Assembly (NCBI GenBank): GCA_903858815.1
Contig: CAIOKE010000363.1
Location: 62,001 to 126,000, forward strand
Origin: an uncultured Planctomycetaceae bacterium
GTDB lineage: Bacteria; Planctomycetota; Planctomycetia; Planctomycetales; Planctomycetaceae
Direction of reading: 5' to 3'
Length of the DNA: 64,000 bases
Below, one piece after another: positions 1-9,549 of this stretch. Position numbers and translations under genes: made by a program. The notes beneath the pieces were generated by a model. The model was not told the origin of the DNA. It was given only the letters and a program-made list of their open reading frames with translations, and ran no database searches. How positions within the stretch are numbered: position 1 is the stretch's first letter; each line of letters opens with the position of its first letter.

Positions 1-1390
1 CAGCCACAAACGTGTCTCGGCGGGTTCCAAACAGGCGGTCAAACACATCCAGCAGACCCTCACCCAGCTGGACTCGATGAATGACATAGTCACCCGCCTT
101 GTCGACGTTGAGTTCGACCTGGGTGCCGGGGTGCATGTCCTTCATCCGCGGCAGGATTTCGGTCAGAGTCGCGGCATTCGCTGCGTTGTAGGCCCCGATA
201 CTGTTGAAACCGCCCTGACCATCGGGCACTGCTTCAACAAAGATGTTCATCCAGCCTGAGTCGATACCGGAACGCAGATGAGTGACAATATCGGTGACGA
301 CACCATCGATGGCTTCCTTTTCGGAGGCCGGACGCTGACTGCCGTTCTTCAGCTTGGCCGAGACTTCGTCACGGACCAGATTGAGGAAGGATGTCATACC
401 GGCCTTTCGCATGTCGTCAATCGGATGATTGATGCGCAGTGACAGGGCAGAACCGGGCAGACGGGCAATACCAGCAAAAGCATCCGGGCGTGTATTGAAC
501 TGCTGCAGAGCAGTGGCCAGCGCCGTTCCGGAAATCGCCGCAAGATCCCCCTGCACACTCACCTTCGGAGTGGCTGCTGCACTGTGGTCCATCTGCAGGG
601 AAATCTGCAGAGTCTCGGATTCTGCGGTCGCACGTTCCACCTCATCCAGCATCAGGTTGCTGGACAATTTTCGCATCTCGAACCGCGTGGCTGTTTCATC
701 CGGCCGCTTCTGCATCGCATCCATGGTGGTCTTGCGACTGGCAGTAAACGAGCTGCGACGATGCTTCTGTGCCGCTTCAGTCACATCCGGATTGATGAGC
801 TGCATGACAGCGCCGCTGCCCGCTGCGGAATCCACCGCTTTCTTCGCCAGCGTCAGTTCCTTCAGCTGTGGCAGGCTGCTGCGAGTTGAAGACATGGAGA
901 GAATCAGGTAATCGACGTCAGCCAGGACTTTCATCCAGCCCACATCCTCGGTCGCCGCGGTGCCAGGGGTGCTTTCCTGATCTGAATCCAGAGTCATATT
1001 GAACTGGTACAGCGAGGTATCTTTCGCGTCCCGCTTCAGTTCATATCCCAGGCCTTCGACATTGTCGCGAAACGTCTGAAAACCCCCGTCCAGCGGCAGT
1101 GCGACGAGGTAACCCGAGGGTGTCATTCCGGCCAGCAGCTGCACCTGAAAGGGACGGCTTCCGTCGATGCCAGCGACAAATGTGTCAATAAAATCCTCAA
1201 TGTTCGACCATTGCTTCTGGTCAGCAGGCGTGCCAAGGTCGAGGAGTGACTTGAGATCCTTTTTGAGCACCTGAAAACCGGGGTGCTGAATGGTAATCTG
1301 CGGGTCCTGTGGTGTCTGGGCGATTGCCGGACGGGTGCAGCAAAGAAGCAGGGCAAGTGCAGGGGCGAGGCGGGTGATGAGATTCATCAT
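1..1390 (-). CDS. secreted protein of unknown function, C-terminus beyond window
   Basis: One open frame runs from an ATG at 1390 leftwards through the window edge, 463 codons without a stop, so the gene is partial. The N-terminus (MMNLITRLAPALALLLCC followed by TRPAIAQ) is a signal peptide with cleavage likely after AIA, so the product is exported. The rest is soluble, mixed alpha/beta, acidic and without cysteines or recognisable catalytic motifs. An MMNL start is chosen because it directly precedes the hydrophobic segment; a second ATG is three bases further in, and no strong Shine-Dalgarno is visible. It is divergent from the oxidoreductase at 1618. It resembles the large lineage-specific exported proteins common in planctomycetes, but I cannot assign a function. 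Confidence 0.85.
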   Translation of the reverse strand, partial: MMNLITRLAPALALLLCCTRPAIAQTPQDPQITIQHPGFQVLKKDLKSLLDLGTPADQKQWSNIEDFIDTFVAGIDGSRPFQVQLLAGMTPSGYLVALPLDGGFQTFRDNVEGLGYELKRDAKDTSLYQFNMTLDSDQESTPGTAATEDVGWMKVLADVDYLILSMSSTRSSLPQLKELTLAKKAVDSAAGSGAVMQLINPDVTEAAQKHRRSSFTASRKTTMDAMQKRPDETATRFEMRKLSSNLMLDEVERATAESETLQISLQMDHSAAATPKVSVQGDLAAISGTALATALQQFNTRPDAFAGIARLPGSALSLRINHPIDDMRKAGMTSFLNLVRDEVSAKLKNGSQRPASEKEAIDGVVTDIVTHLRSGIDSGWMNIFVEAVPDGQGGFNSIGAYNAANAATLTEILPRMKDMHPGTQVELNVDKAGDYVIHRVQLGEGLLDVFDRLFGTRRDTFVA

Positions 1391-1617
1391 GGTTCACCGA
1401 AGTCTGTTGTGGGGATGCCGGACAAGTTCCGGCTGCTGACGCTGCATTCTATTCCAGGATTTCAAATCGGGTAAAGACTGGTTCCAGTGGCCGGGTCGGC
1501 TTGAGATTGCCGGGGTGAATGGGTAGGAAGGGGGGTGAGGCGAATTCCCGTCTGCTGCAGCGGCCGATCGGCAGAATTTTCCTGAACACTGACAGTTGTA
1601 AAAGACGTGGAAGCGAC

Positions 1618-3057
1618 ATGCCTCGCGATTTTCTGAAGGGCGCTCGGGATTTCTACGATGTCATCGTGATCGGCAGTGGTCTGGCCGGTCTGACGTCGGC
1701 CAATATTCTGGCACGGCAGGGCTACAGTGTCCTGTTGCTGGAGCATCACTATCAGCTGGGGGGGATGGCGACATGGTTTAAGCGTTCGCGAGGCCACATC
1801 TTTGATATTTCGCTGCATGGTTTTCCCTACGGAATGATCAAAAGCTGCCGCAAATACTGGTCGCAGGACATTGCGGACTCGATCGTCCAGTTGAAGGGGA
1901 TTCGTTTTGAAAATCCGCAGTTTTCCATTCGCACGACGTTCAATCGTGAGGACTTTACGCGACTGCTGATTGAGCATTTCGGGATCAGCGGCGAAACAGT
2001 GCAGCAGTTCTTCGACACGGCTCGAGGAATGAATTTCTACGACGAGCAGACGCGCAGCACGCGACAGCTGTTTGAGCAGTTTTTCCCCGGTCGGGATGAC
2101 GTGGTGCGGATGCTGATGGAGCCGATTACCTATGCCAATGGGTCGACTCTGGAAGATCCCGCAATCACTTATGGAATTGTGTTTTCGAACTTCATGCAGA
2201 AGGGGGTCTACACCTTTCAGGGCGGAACGGATTCGCTCGTGACTCGCATGAAGCACGAGCTGTTGAAGAATGGTGTGGATCTGCGGATTCGCTGTCTCGT
2301 TGAGCGGATTGAGGTCAGTCCCGACCGGCGGGTACAGGCGGTGCATGTGAATGGTCGGCGGATTGGTTGTCGTGCGGTGGTTTCGAACGCCAGTATTCGC
2401 AGCACCATTCTGGAGTTGGCAGGAGAGCAGCACTTTGATCGGCAGTTTGTGGATTCTGCTCGGGGCGTACGCCTGAACAACAGCTCCTGTCAGGTCTACA
2501 TGGCGCTGCGTCCTGGTGAGGGTTTTGATCCTGGCTGCGGAGATCTGTTGTTCCATTCCGAGCATCGGGGATTTGACATTGACGCGATGCTCAGCCGGGA
2601 CGTCAGCAGTCGCACATTCAGCTTCTATTACCCGGAGACTCGTCCGGGCAGCGATCGCTGGCTGATCGTGAGTTCGACGAACGCCCGGTATGAAGACTGG
2701 GCATCGTTATCTGAAGAGGATTATGAGCAGGCGAAGCGGGATCTGATCGAATCGACTCTGGATTGTCTGCAGCAGTACGTGCCGAATGTGCGGCAGGTTC
2801 TGGATCATGTGGAAGCGGCGACTCCAAAGACCTTTCAGCGATACACGCGGCATCCGGCGGGTGCATCCTTTGGGACGAAGTTTGAGGGTCTGCAGGTCAG
2901 TCGGGATCTGCCGCAGCAGGTACACGGCTTGTACCATGCCGGCAGCGTGGGGATTATCATGTCCGGCTGGCTGGGGGCGGTGAATTACGGTGTGATTGTC
3001 AGCAACGACGTGGACAAGCTGCTGGGCGGGCCACAGCACCCCGTGTTATCCGGCTGA
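1618..3057 (+). CDS. FAD-dependent oxidoreductase, phytoene desaturase / retinol saturase-like
   Basis: 479 residues. An N-terminal Rossmann dinucleotide motif (VIGSGLAG, residues 17-24) is followed by the acidic end of strand 2 (LLLEHH) and the GG motif (QLGGMATWF), as in the CrtI/CrtISO/RetSat amine-oxidase superfamily. The C-terminus has the second FAD contact region ([14 protein letters not shown], then GAVNYG). Members desaturate, isomerise or saturate isoprenoid or retinoid double bonds; no other carotenoid gene lies nearby, so the substrate is unknown. The frame is open upstream to 1519, but the ATG at 1618 places the Rossmann strand at the usual distance from the start. It is convergent with the small membrane protein ending at 3063. 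Confidence 0.85.
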   Translation: MPRDFLKGARDFYDVIVIGSGLAGLTSANILARQGYSVLLLEHHYQLGGMATWFKRSRGHIFDISLHGFPYGMIKSCRKYWSQDIADSIVQLKGIRFENPQFSIRTTFNREDFTRLLIEHFGISGETVQQFFDTARGMNFYDEQTRSTRQLFEQFFPGRDDVVRMLMEPITYANGSTLEDPAITYGIVFSNFMQKGVYTFQGGTDSLVTRMKHELLKNGVDLRIRCLVERIEVSPDRRVQAVHVNGRRIGCRAVVSNASIRSTILELAGEQHFDRQFVDSARGVRLNNSSCQVYMALRPGEGFDPGCGDLLFHSEHRGFDIDAMLSRDVSSRTFSFYYPETRPGSDRWLIVSSTNARYEDWASLSEEDYEQAKRDLIESTLDCLQQYVPNVRQVLDHVEAATPKTFQRYTRHPAGASFGTKFEGLQVSRDLPQQVHGLYHAGSVGIIMSGWLGAVNYGVIVSNDVDKLLGGPQHPVLSG

Positions 3058-3062
3058 TACCG

Positions 3063-3323
3063 TCAGAACAGGACTCGACGCTGGAAAACCAGAAGCAGCT
3101 CCTCGGAGTTTTCCGGATTTGGAACCGCACTCACCATTTGCCAGCCACGGGCGCCGACATCGGGCATGATGTTGCTGCCGCGAAAATCGCCGTCCTTGTC
3201 GATCTCAAGGTAATACGTCATGTACTCCATCCGTGGCGTGACCAGAGCGTCGAACAGCAGTCGAGTAAAGATTTCGGCGGTCCAGATCGTCAGGATCAGA
3301 AGGAACAGTTGTTTCCACGACAT
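3063..3323 (-). CDS. small single-pass membrane protein, DUF4177-like tail
   Basis: 86 residues from the ATG at 3323, which has AAGGA seven bases upstream; an ATG at 3356 would add eleven residues. One hydrophobic segment (LFLLILTIWTAEIF) near the N-terminus anchors it. The C-terminal half (GARGWQMVSAVPNPEN, then LLLVFQRR) resembles the DUF4177 pattern of a strand with a GW-ELV core ending in a basic residue pair. Six bases separate its stop from the stop of the convergent oxidoreductase gene. Function unknown. Confidence 0.6.
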   Translation of the reverse strand: MSWKQLFLLILTIWTAEIFTRLLFDALVTPRMEYMTYYLEIDKDGDFRGSNIMPDVGARGWQMVSAVPNPENSEELLLVFQRRVLF

Positions 3324-3705
3324 GGCGGGATCCTTGGGAGGGGCCGGAAGCTGCATAGGAATATCCGGGGCCTGTTCGAGTCGTTGTATTCTGCCAATGC
3401 TGACGGATTGTTGCGAAAAGGGCTGGTTGAGTTAAGGGGAGTTGTCCGGAGTCTTGCGGCCCGGCAGCCAACGGGTGCTGAAAAATCATCGGCTCAGGTG
3501 TTGCCGAAAGGCATCATTCCAGGCTGTTTCTGGTGCATCAGAACAACAATGCCTGAAACGCAACGTCAGTCAGGAATTCTTCGTTGTCTCGTGGCATATC
3601 TGATCTGGTCAACTGAGTTTTGCCGGGTAGTTTTGGTGGCGAGTCGCGTGCACAAATTGTGTGTGCGAGGCACTTCCCGGCTTGAGAGATTCAGGAGTCA
3701 GAATC
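3324..3705. other. intergenic stretch, no gene seen
   Basis: About 380 bases between a leftward and a rightward gene, so promoters for both should lie here. No convincing -35/-10 pair, repeat or RNA structure was seen. The open frames in this stretch have no ribosome binding site and no protein-like composition. Confidence 0.4.
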
Positions 3706-4203
3706 ATGAGCACGCGAAAGAAGCAGCGACTGAGCTGCCGGGTGGACGGACAGACGGCGATTGTGTGTCTGGACGATATGGAAATCTGGGACGGGGCCGA
3801 TCTGGCCCTGCTGCGCGACGTGCTGAATCGGTTGATTCAGCACGACGGTTTCCGGTCCCTTGGCGTGGATCTGACATCCGTGAAGTACATCCCCAGTGGA
3901 TTTTTCGGAATGTTGTTTGAGTGGTACGAGTCGGGGCTGGAGATTGCAGTCTTCAGGCCTCAGGAAAACGTGCGTCAGATGCTGTGGTTTCGCATGTTTT
4001 TCGCCCAGGATGGCCTCGATCGGTTTGTGCTTACGGATGCGGACGTGCGCAATAACTCGCCCAGTGAGCAGATTGAATATCATCGCCGGGCATTCACGGG
4101 CGACCTGCTCGTTGATGATCTGCTGGATTCAGATGAACTCGATGCGGATCTGGAAGCCGATGCCGACGTGAATGTCCGTGATGGTTTTCTGATTGGGGGC
4201 TGA
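3706..4203 (+). CDS. STAS-domain protein (anti-anti-sigma-like)
   Basis: 165 residues from the ATG at 3706, with AGGAG about ten bases upstream. Residues about 8-110 follow the STAS pattern: strand (TAIVCLDDMEIWDGAD), helix (LLRDVLNRLIQ), then the core strand and helix cap LGVDLTSVKYIPSGFFGML, where the serine of PSGFFG occupies the usual phosphorylation site of SpoIIAA-like proteins. The last 40 residues are strongly acidic (DDLLDSDELDADLEADADVN). No kinase or phosphatase partner is adjacent. The next gene downstream is the primary sigma factor, 617 bases away, so a link to sigma control is possible but unproven. Confidence 0.65.
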   Translation: MSTRKKQRLSCRVDGQTAIVCLDDMEIWDGADLALLRDVLNRLIQHDGFRSLGVDLTSVKYIPSGFFGMLFEWYESGLEIAVFRPQENVRQMLWFRMFFAQDGLDRFVLTDADVRNNSPSEQIEYHRRAFTGDLLVDDLLDSDELDADLEADADVNVRDGFLIGG

Positions 4204-4297
4204 TTTTTCAGACATTGCTGGCAGTTTCGGGGCCATGCGGGGCAGTGGAAGACTGTTCCGGATGGCCATTTTTATTGTTGTCAGAGTGCCGGAAAAG

Positions 4298-4326
4298 TTG
4301 ACGTTCTGTCATGAACTGCGAATAAT
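4298..4326 (+). promoter_or_regulatory. predicted sigma-70 promoter upstream of rpoD
   Basis: TTGACG at 4298-4303 and AATAAT at 4321-4326 are separated by exactly 17 bases, each one mismatch from the housekeeping consensus. It lies about 495 bases before the rpoD start and would give a long leader containing several hairpins. Whether it drives rpoD or a separate small RNA cannot be told from sequence alone. Confidence 0.5.
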
Positions 4327-4501
4327 CCCCGGGTCAAACGGTTTTTTGTGGGGATTTGGAAGGCTGCAGGATGGTGTTCTGATCCTGTTTGAGAGGCTTT
4401 CTGCGATTCCCGCGAACATGATCTTTTTTGCTGGCGTGCAGGATTGATTTTTCAGATTCGCCGGTATGCTGTTCAGCGAAGAACTCACGTGTTCAAGTGG
4501 C

Positions 4502-4590
4502 TGACGGGTAGAACCCGTTAGCAGGTGGTCTGCGGAAAATTCCGCAGGCCCGTGGCCGGGTTGGCTGACGATCGATGAAAGTCGATCAGC
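4502..4590 (+). other. three consecutive hairpins in the rpoD leader
   Basis: ACGGGT/ACCCGT with a 3-base loop (4504-4518), a perfect CTGCGGAA/TTCCGCAG inverted repeat with a 2-base centre (4530-4547), and an imperfect CTGA...TCAG stem containing paired TCGA blocks (4565-4589). None is followed by a U-tract. The rest of 4204-4820 shows no gene. This may be a structured 5' untranslated region or a small RNA; I do not recognise the fold. Confidence 0.45.
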
Positions 4591-4820
4591 AGGCAGCCTG
4601 TACAGATCAGATCTAGCGTGTGTCTCACATGGAGGCACGGACACTCGTCAGGAATACAGAGGCCACTGTGCCTCACGGTTTTTCGGGTTCGGGCAGGTAC
4701 TTGTTCTGCTGCGTTGGTTCACAGAGGCGGTGCTTCCGGGGATTGTCGCAGAATCAGGTGTCGCAGTGTCGTTCGCGGGGTATTGACTTCGTGGCGGTGC
4801 TGTCCTGAAACTTGAAAGAC

Positions 4821-6554
4821 ATGCAGCTGATTAAGGGGATGTGTGTGTATCGTCTGAATACCGGATTGAAGGCGATCATCGAAAAGGGCAGGGAGCGTGG
4901 CTTCGTAACGGTCCAGCAGGCCCATGGATGGCTCCCCGATGAGGGTGGCGACCCAGCGATGGTGGACAGCCTGATCATGGCGCTGGATGAGGCGGGTCTG
5001 GATTTCATTGAAGATCCGGACATCAGGCTTGAGCCTGAGCCAGTCGAGGAAGAGGTCAAGCAGGCGCAGGCCGAACGAACTGCTCGTGCATTGCTGGGGC
5101 CAGAGACATCAGCGCTGTCGTCCCGTGACCCGATCCGCATGTATCTCAGTCAGATGGGGAACATTCCCCTGCTGACTCGTGATCGGGAAATCTTCCTTGC
5201 CAAGCAGATCGAAGTGACTCGCAAGCGGATGCGTCGGCATGTGCTTGAGTCAGACTTTGCCCTGACCATCGCTGTCGAAACGATCGAGAAGGTTCGTCGT
5301 GGCGAACTTCCATTCGAGCGAACTCTGCGAACATCTGAGACCGAGGAAGTTCGCAAAGAGCAGATCGAAGGCCGCATGGAGGCCAATCTGCGAACACTCC
5401 GGCACCTCATGGAATTGAATCGCAACGAATTCCTGCAATGGCGTGCTCTGGCTGATGGGTCGCGTGAGAAGGCAGCCCTCGGTTCACAGATTCTGGTACG
5501 CCGTCGCAAGATGTGCACGCTCTGCGAAGAGCTCAGTGTTCGAACTCATCGCCTGCAGCCGGTGATGAAACGCATGCTGCAGATTGGTGAGCGTATCGAA
5601 CAGCTGCAGGACGAAATCGCCTGCCTGCGAGGTATGCGAACTGCTGATACCGAGCGGGAAGCATTAGAGCGGGAGCTGGAAGAATACGTTCAACTGCTGC
5701 TGGAGACACCTGACCAGTTTCTGCGGCGTTGCCGGGAAATTCGTCGTCGCATGCAGGGCTGGACGGATGCCAAGCAGAAACTGTCCGGTGGCAACCTGCG
5801 ACTGGTAGTATCCATCGCTAAAAAATACCGCAATCGAGGGCTCAGCTTCCTCGACCTGATCCAGGAAGGCAACGCCGGTTTGATGCGTGGCGTTGAAAAG
5901 TACGAGTATCGCCGGGGCTACAAATTCTCCACATACGCTACGTGGTGGATTCGCCAGGCTATTACTCGCGCTGTTGCTGACCATGCCCGCACCATTCGTA
6001 TTCCGGTGCACATGTTCCAGAGCATTTCGATGCTGAAGGCCAAGGCAGAAGAAATTCGCCAGGCGACCGGCCGTGAACCCAGCAACGAGGAGCTGGCAGA
6101 AGCGGTGGGTATGAGCATCGAGGAAACTGAGCGGATCATGAAGACGTGGAAGCATCCGATCAGCCTCGATACGCCTGTCGGTGAAAGCGAAGACAGCAGC
6201 TTTGGTGAGTTTCTGGAAGATAACCACGAAAGCAGTCCGGCTGAGTCGGCCGCAAAGCAGATGCTGCGGGACAAGATTGATCATGTCCTGAAAAGTCTGA
6301 CCTATCGTGAGCGCGAGATCATCAAGCTGCGATATGGACTTGGTGACGGATACAGTTACACGCTCGAAGAAACCGGCCGCATCTTCAAGGTCACTCGAGA
6401 GCGTATCCGACAGATTGAAAGCAAAGCCCTCAAGAAGCTCCAGCATCACACTCGAGCTATCCACCTGAAAGGTTTCGTGGATAACGTGGACGAGGTCCCT
6501 TTGCCGACCATTGAGGAAGAGCCGACAGAAATGGAAGACGCCTCGATCCTGTGA
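4821..6554 (+). CDS. rpoD: RNA polymerase primary sigma factor RpoD/SigA
   Basis: 577 residues from the ATG at 4821; a TTG nine bases earlier is also in frame. Region 1.1 is recognisable ([19 protein letters not shown]). Region 1.2 begins [20 protein letters not shown] long spacer of charged helices (about residues 170-310) follows, then region 2 ([49 protein letters not shown]), region 3 and region 4 with its helix-turn-helix ([20 protein letters not shown]). Region 1.1 plus the non-conserved insert makes this a group 1 or 2 sigma factor, most likely the essential housekeeping factor. It is monocistronic: a long leader precedes it and a terminator follows. A short acidic tail after region 4 is unusual but minor. 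Confidence 0.93.
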   Translation: MQLIKGMCVYRLNTGLKAIIEKGRERGFVTVQQAHGWLPDEGGDPAMVDSLIMALDEAGLDFIEDPDIRLEPEPVEEEVKQAQAERTARALLGPETSALSSRDPIRMYLSQMGNIPLLTRDREIFLAKQIEVTRKRMRRHVLESDFALTIAVETIEKVRRGELPFERTLRTSETEEVRKEQIEGRMEANLRTLRHLMELNRNEFLQWRALADGSREKAALGSQILVRRRKMCTLCEELSVRTHRLQPVMKRMLQIGERIEQLQDEIACLRGMRTADTEREALERELEEYVQLLLETPDQFLRRCREIRRRMQGWTDAKQKLSGGNLRLVVSIAKKYRNRGLSFLDLIQEGNAGLMRGVEKYEYRRGYKFSTYATWWIRQAITRAVADHARTIRIPVHMFQSISMLKAKAEEIRQATGREPSNEELAEAVGMSIEETERIMKTWKHPISLDTPVGESEDSSFGEFLEDNHESSPAESAAKQMLRDKIDHVLKSLTYREREIIKLRYGLGDGYSYTLEETGRIFKVTRERIRQIESKALKKLQHHTRAIHLKGFVDNVDEVPLPTIEEEPTEMEDASIL

Positions 6555-6583
6555 GGCACCGTCTGCTGTCGTGTGCAGATCAG

Positions 6584-6614
6584 AGCGATCGGGCAAGTCC
6601 CGATCGCTTTTTTT
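6584..6614 (+). terminator. Rho-independent terminator of rpoD
   Basis: A perfect 10-bp stem, AGCGATCGGG (6584-6593) with CCCGATCGCT (6599-6608), encloses a 5-base loop, and seven T residues run from 6608 to 6614. It starts 30 bases after the rpoD stop codon. Confidence 0.92.
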
Positions 6615-6708
6615 GCTCCACGCATAATGCTGTGCGCGGAGTTGCTGTTCCGTCTGAGTGTTGGTGATTCTTCACGATCGAAGGCTGCGGTTGTCAGTGA
6701 TCAGTGCA

Positions 6709-6960
6709 CGCAAAGTTCTCCCTGGGAGGGCGAGGCTCCTGCCGGGCCGAAGTTCATTGCCCGAGTTCCAGTTGTCGTTGTTCGCCAACAACCGTAGTCC
6801 GGGCATTCCTGCCTGGCCACCTTTTCCGCACACAAAGTCGCAACGCGAAGCACGTTGCCCGTCCAGCCATTCCGTGGGCCGATAACCACTCAGCAATGAG
6901 AGGCCTCGGCATCGTCCCCGAGCTGGTGCTCGGTGGTCGCAGCATGGGCTTCAGCCCCTG
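6709..6960. repeat. cluster of dispersed intergenic repeats (GTAG-anchored hairpin type)
   Basis: The spacer 6615-6965 has no gene. It contains a GGGAGGGCGAGGC-type block (from about 6709), a GTAG-anchored hairpin with core GGGCATTCCTGCC (6794-6818), an exact 19-base palindromic block beginning CCGAGCTGGTGCTCGG (6918-6936), and a GGGCTTCAGCCC hairpin near 6946. The same blocks recur at 9680-9766 in inverted orientation and at other intergenic sites in the window. Confidence 0.7.
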
Positions 6961-6965
6961 CCCTG

Positions 6966-8615
6966 TCAGCGGGTCGGCTGCAACTCTGCGGCCGTCAATG
7001 CTCGGCGGTGGATTTTCAGATCCCTCAACTGACCATTCAGGCTGCCATTCATCCCCGCTCCAATGCGCAGTGGGGCGGTGGACTGTAGATTGATGGCATG
7101 GTCCGCTCGAATGTCGGCCACAGCAACCTCCTGACCATCCACATACAACAGCAGCCTGTGGCCCGCACGCACTGCAGCGACGTCATGCCAGCCATCGGGA
7201 AATGCTGCGTGGTGCTGGACTGAAACGCCAGCCTGCACCGACCAGATATGTCCGGAAGGCAGTGTGCTGCAATACAGTCGACCGTTGAGCTCAGCCAGTG
7301 TCCACGCCCGGCGATAACGCACATTCGGGGTAGGATCCAGTCGGATCAGCTTCTGCCACTGCTGTTCACCATTGTATTGATGGATTTCTGCCAGTGGCAG
7401 GGTACCTGCCAGCAGGCGACCGTTGTGCACCAGCATTCCCATGACTTCAAGCTCTTCACCCAGACGTCCACAGTCAGTCCAGTTGTGCGGGGATTCCAGT
7501 CGATAGACGCGGCCACTGGGCCAGGTGCCCACATAAAGGCGTCCATCATACTGGGCGAATGAGTACGTCTGAGTATTGTCACCCAGTTGTCCACAGCTGC
7601 TCCAGTTTGCACCGTCCCAGCGATACACGTGCCCGCCGTCATAGCTGCTGGCATAGAGTGCCCCTTCCCAGACCGTCATGGCCTCAACCCTGCGGTCCGA
7701 AGTCGTGCCCGGCTCCGGAGCGACCGCCTGTGGTACTGGCAGGGTGGTCCACGTGCCATCCTCTTCAAGCCGAAAGAATCCGGCCGGTTTGTAGAGTGAA
7801 GAAGCGTGTAATCGACCCTGAAAAACGACGAGGCCACCAATCGCTTCCACTGACGGCAACTGACCGCAGTCGACCCAGCGCCCATCCGGTGCGCGACGAA
7901 GAATCCGTCCGCCGATGTTCGTGTTGGGTGACTCCGGCAGACTGGATCCGGCGACGCGGTATTTTCCCGTGCCAACATACAGGTCATTGCGATACTCGGC
8001 CATGGCTGTGACGCTGTTGGACTGATCCGGTGCTCCGCAGTCTACCCAGGTCCCATCACTGCCAAGCCGATAAACATGGCCGGCCTGTCCCGCATCCGGT
8101 TCGCACGTTCCGACAAACAGACTGCCCTTGTGGACCGCCATAGCAAAGCCCAGCAGAGCATTCCCGGGCCGACCATGATCAACCCACGGTGTCAGGCGGT
8201 TGTCATCAATACCGAAGTGCAGCTGTCGCAGAGCAGCCTGACTGGACGTGACGCCGGCTGCGGTTTTCAGCGACAGGTGGAAACCACGTCGCGTCTGAGG
8301 GTCATACTGACTGACAAGATCGCCACTGGGACCATCGCTCTGAGGACACTGCACTCGGACGGTCACAGTAAAGTCGCCTGTGCCGAGCTCTGGAGCGTGC
8401 GCGGCCGGGATTTCGATCCATGACCCACTGGTGGGGAAATTCGCTGACTCGGTGACTTGTGCGTTGCCTTTGAGGACGGCAGGAGCATCCGGTTGCAGCA
8501 GATTGGCTGCAGTGCTCCGCAAAGGCCAGTGAGCAGCCGGTGAATGGGGAGCATTCTGTGCGAGTGCTGTTGTCGGCAGCAGCAGCAGGGCAGCGGACAG
8601 GGTACGCAGCAGCAT
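6966..8615 (-). CDS. secreted LamG / beta-propeller-like protein
   Basis: 549 residues with a signal peptide (MLLRTLSAALLLLPTTALAQ). Residues about 25-140 look like a concanavalin A-like LamG domain (WIEIPAAHAPELGTGDFTVT, then SQYDPQTRRGFHLSLKT), and the C-terminal 90 residues look like a second half-LamG (WHDVAAVRAGHRLLLYVDGQ). Between them about six repeats of the type LYVGTWPSGRVYRLE / WTDCGRLG predict a propeller of about 40-45 residues per blade. It is probably exported and binds a glycan or surface, but no catalytic residues are evident. It is co-directional with the dehydrogenase at 8662, 46 bases downstream of it, so the two may be co-transcribed. Confidence 0.8.
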   Translation of the reverse strand: MLLRTLSAALLLLPTTALAQNAPHSPAAHWPLRSTAANLLQPDAPAVLKGNAQVTESANFPTSGSWIEIPAAHAPELGTGDFTVTVRVQCPQSDGPSGDLVSQYDPQTRRGFHLSLKTAAGVTSSQAALRQLHFGIDDNRLTPWVDHGRPGNALLGFAMAVHKGSLFVGTCEPDAGQAGHVYRLGSDGTWVDCGAPDQSNSVTAMAEYRNDLYVGTGKYRVAGSSLPESPNTNIGGRILRRAPDGRWVDCGQLPSVEAIGGLVVFQGRLHASSLYKPAGFFRLEEDGTWTTLPVPQAVAPEPGTTSDRRVEAMTVWEGALYASSYDGGHVYRWDGANWSSCGQLGDNTQTYSFAQYDGRLYVGTWPSGRVYRLESPHNWTDCGRLGEELEVMGMLVHNGRLLAGTLPLAEIHQYNGEQQWQKLIRLDPTPNVRYRRAWTLAELNGRLYCSTLPSGHIWSVQAGVSVQHHAAFPDGWHDVAAVRAGHRLLLYVDGQEVAVADIRADHAINLQSTAPLRIGAGMNGSLNGQLRDLKIHRRALTAAELQPTR

Positions 8616-8661
8616 TCGGGAAACTCCGATCCGGCAGGGATTTCAAAAGGGGAAACGTCGT

Positions 8662-9549
8662 TCAATGGCTGGTCACATCAGACTGCATTCCGGCACGGAC
8701 CGCTTCAATCACGGCGCTGTTGTCAGCATCGCCAAAACCAAGGATTTCGGCACGCTCAAGAAGTTGCTGATGAGCAGCAGTGAGTGTTAGTGAAAGTCCG
8801 GATTGGGCAGCGGTTTCCAGTATCAGGCGGACGTCCTTCAGGTGCTGTGTGAGCCGCGCCTGAACCGCGTAGTCGGAAGTCAGCATCTTCGAACCTTTGG
8901 TGTCCATTTGTCGCGAGTACGCGGGACTGCCCCGAAGAACTTCAAGTGCGGCAGACGGGGAGATGCCCTGCGAGGCGGCGTAAACCAGTCCTTCTGCCAG
9001 CGCCGCGCGATTCAACCCCAGCACCAGGTTCGTGACAAGTTTCATGCGCGCTGCACTGCCTGAACCGCCGACGTGGAATACGCTGGCACCAAGGACAGGC
9101 CAGAGACTGCGACACTGCGTGAAACTGTCCGTATCACCTCCGACGATCACGCACGCTTCGCCTCGCCGTGTCTGTTCACTGGAACCTGAAATGGGGGCAT
9201 CAAGGAGTGCAGCGCCCCGCTGGTGCAGCCGGGCTGCCAGTCGTTCACTGAATTCCGGGCTGCCAGTGGTGGTGTCAATCAGGATCTGGCCGGGCTTCAG
9301 TGCCACAAGAAACTTCTGCAGCACTTCATCCACCACGTCACTGGAATACAGGCTGATGATGACTCGCCGACAGTCTGCGATCGGATTGCTGCTCAGGATT
9401 GCTCCGCGGTCCGCAAGGGGCCCCGTTTTTTCGGACGAACGATTCCAGATGTGCGGGCGCCATCCGGCTTCCAGCAGCCGTTCTGTGATGGCCGTTCCCA
9501 TCAGGCCAAGTCCAATGACGCCGATATCGGGATCGTTGTCGGGCTGCAT
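8662..9549 (-). CDS. beta-hydroxyacid dehydrogenase (3-hydroxyisobutyrate / tartronate semialdehyde reductase family)
   Basis: 295 residues. An N-terminal NAD(P)-binding motif (IGVIGLGLMGTAI, residues about 9-21) is followed by the substrate-binding signature DAPISGSSEQTRRGE and the catalytic-lysine helix (RMKLVTNLVLGLNRAALAEG). C-terminal dimerisation helices follow at normal length. The family reversibly oxidises short beta-hydroxyacids such as 3-hydroxyisobutyrate, tartronate semialdehyde or glyoxylate/succinate semialdehyde; the residues seen do not fix the substrate. It is first in a two-gene leftward unit with the LamG/propeller gene, though no functional link is obvious. Confidence 0.9.
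   Translation of the reverse strand: MQPDNDPDIGVIGLGLMGTAITERLLEAGWRPHIWNRSSEKTGPLADRGAILSSNPIADCRRVIISLYSSDVVDEVLQKFLVALKPGQILIDTTTGSPEFSERLAARLHQRGAALLDAPISGSSEQTRRGEACVIVGGDTDSFTQCRSLWPVLGASVFHVGGSGSAARMKLVTNLVLGLNRAALAEGLVYAASQGISPSAALEVLRGSPAYSRQMDTKGSKMLTSDYAVQARLTQHLKDVRLILETAAQSGLSLTLTAAHQQLLERAEILGFGDADNSAVIEAVRAGMQSDVTSH

Noticed and set aside
1462-2565. 367-codon open frame on the minus strand
   Set aside because: Antisense to the FAD oxidoreductase, which has clear motifs; the translation is His/Arg/Gln-rich shadow sequence.
4193-4447. 84-codon frame after the STAS gene
   Set aside because: No ribosome binding site beyond overlap, no domain, and it covers the predicted promoter at 4298-4326.
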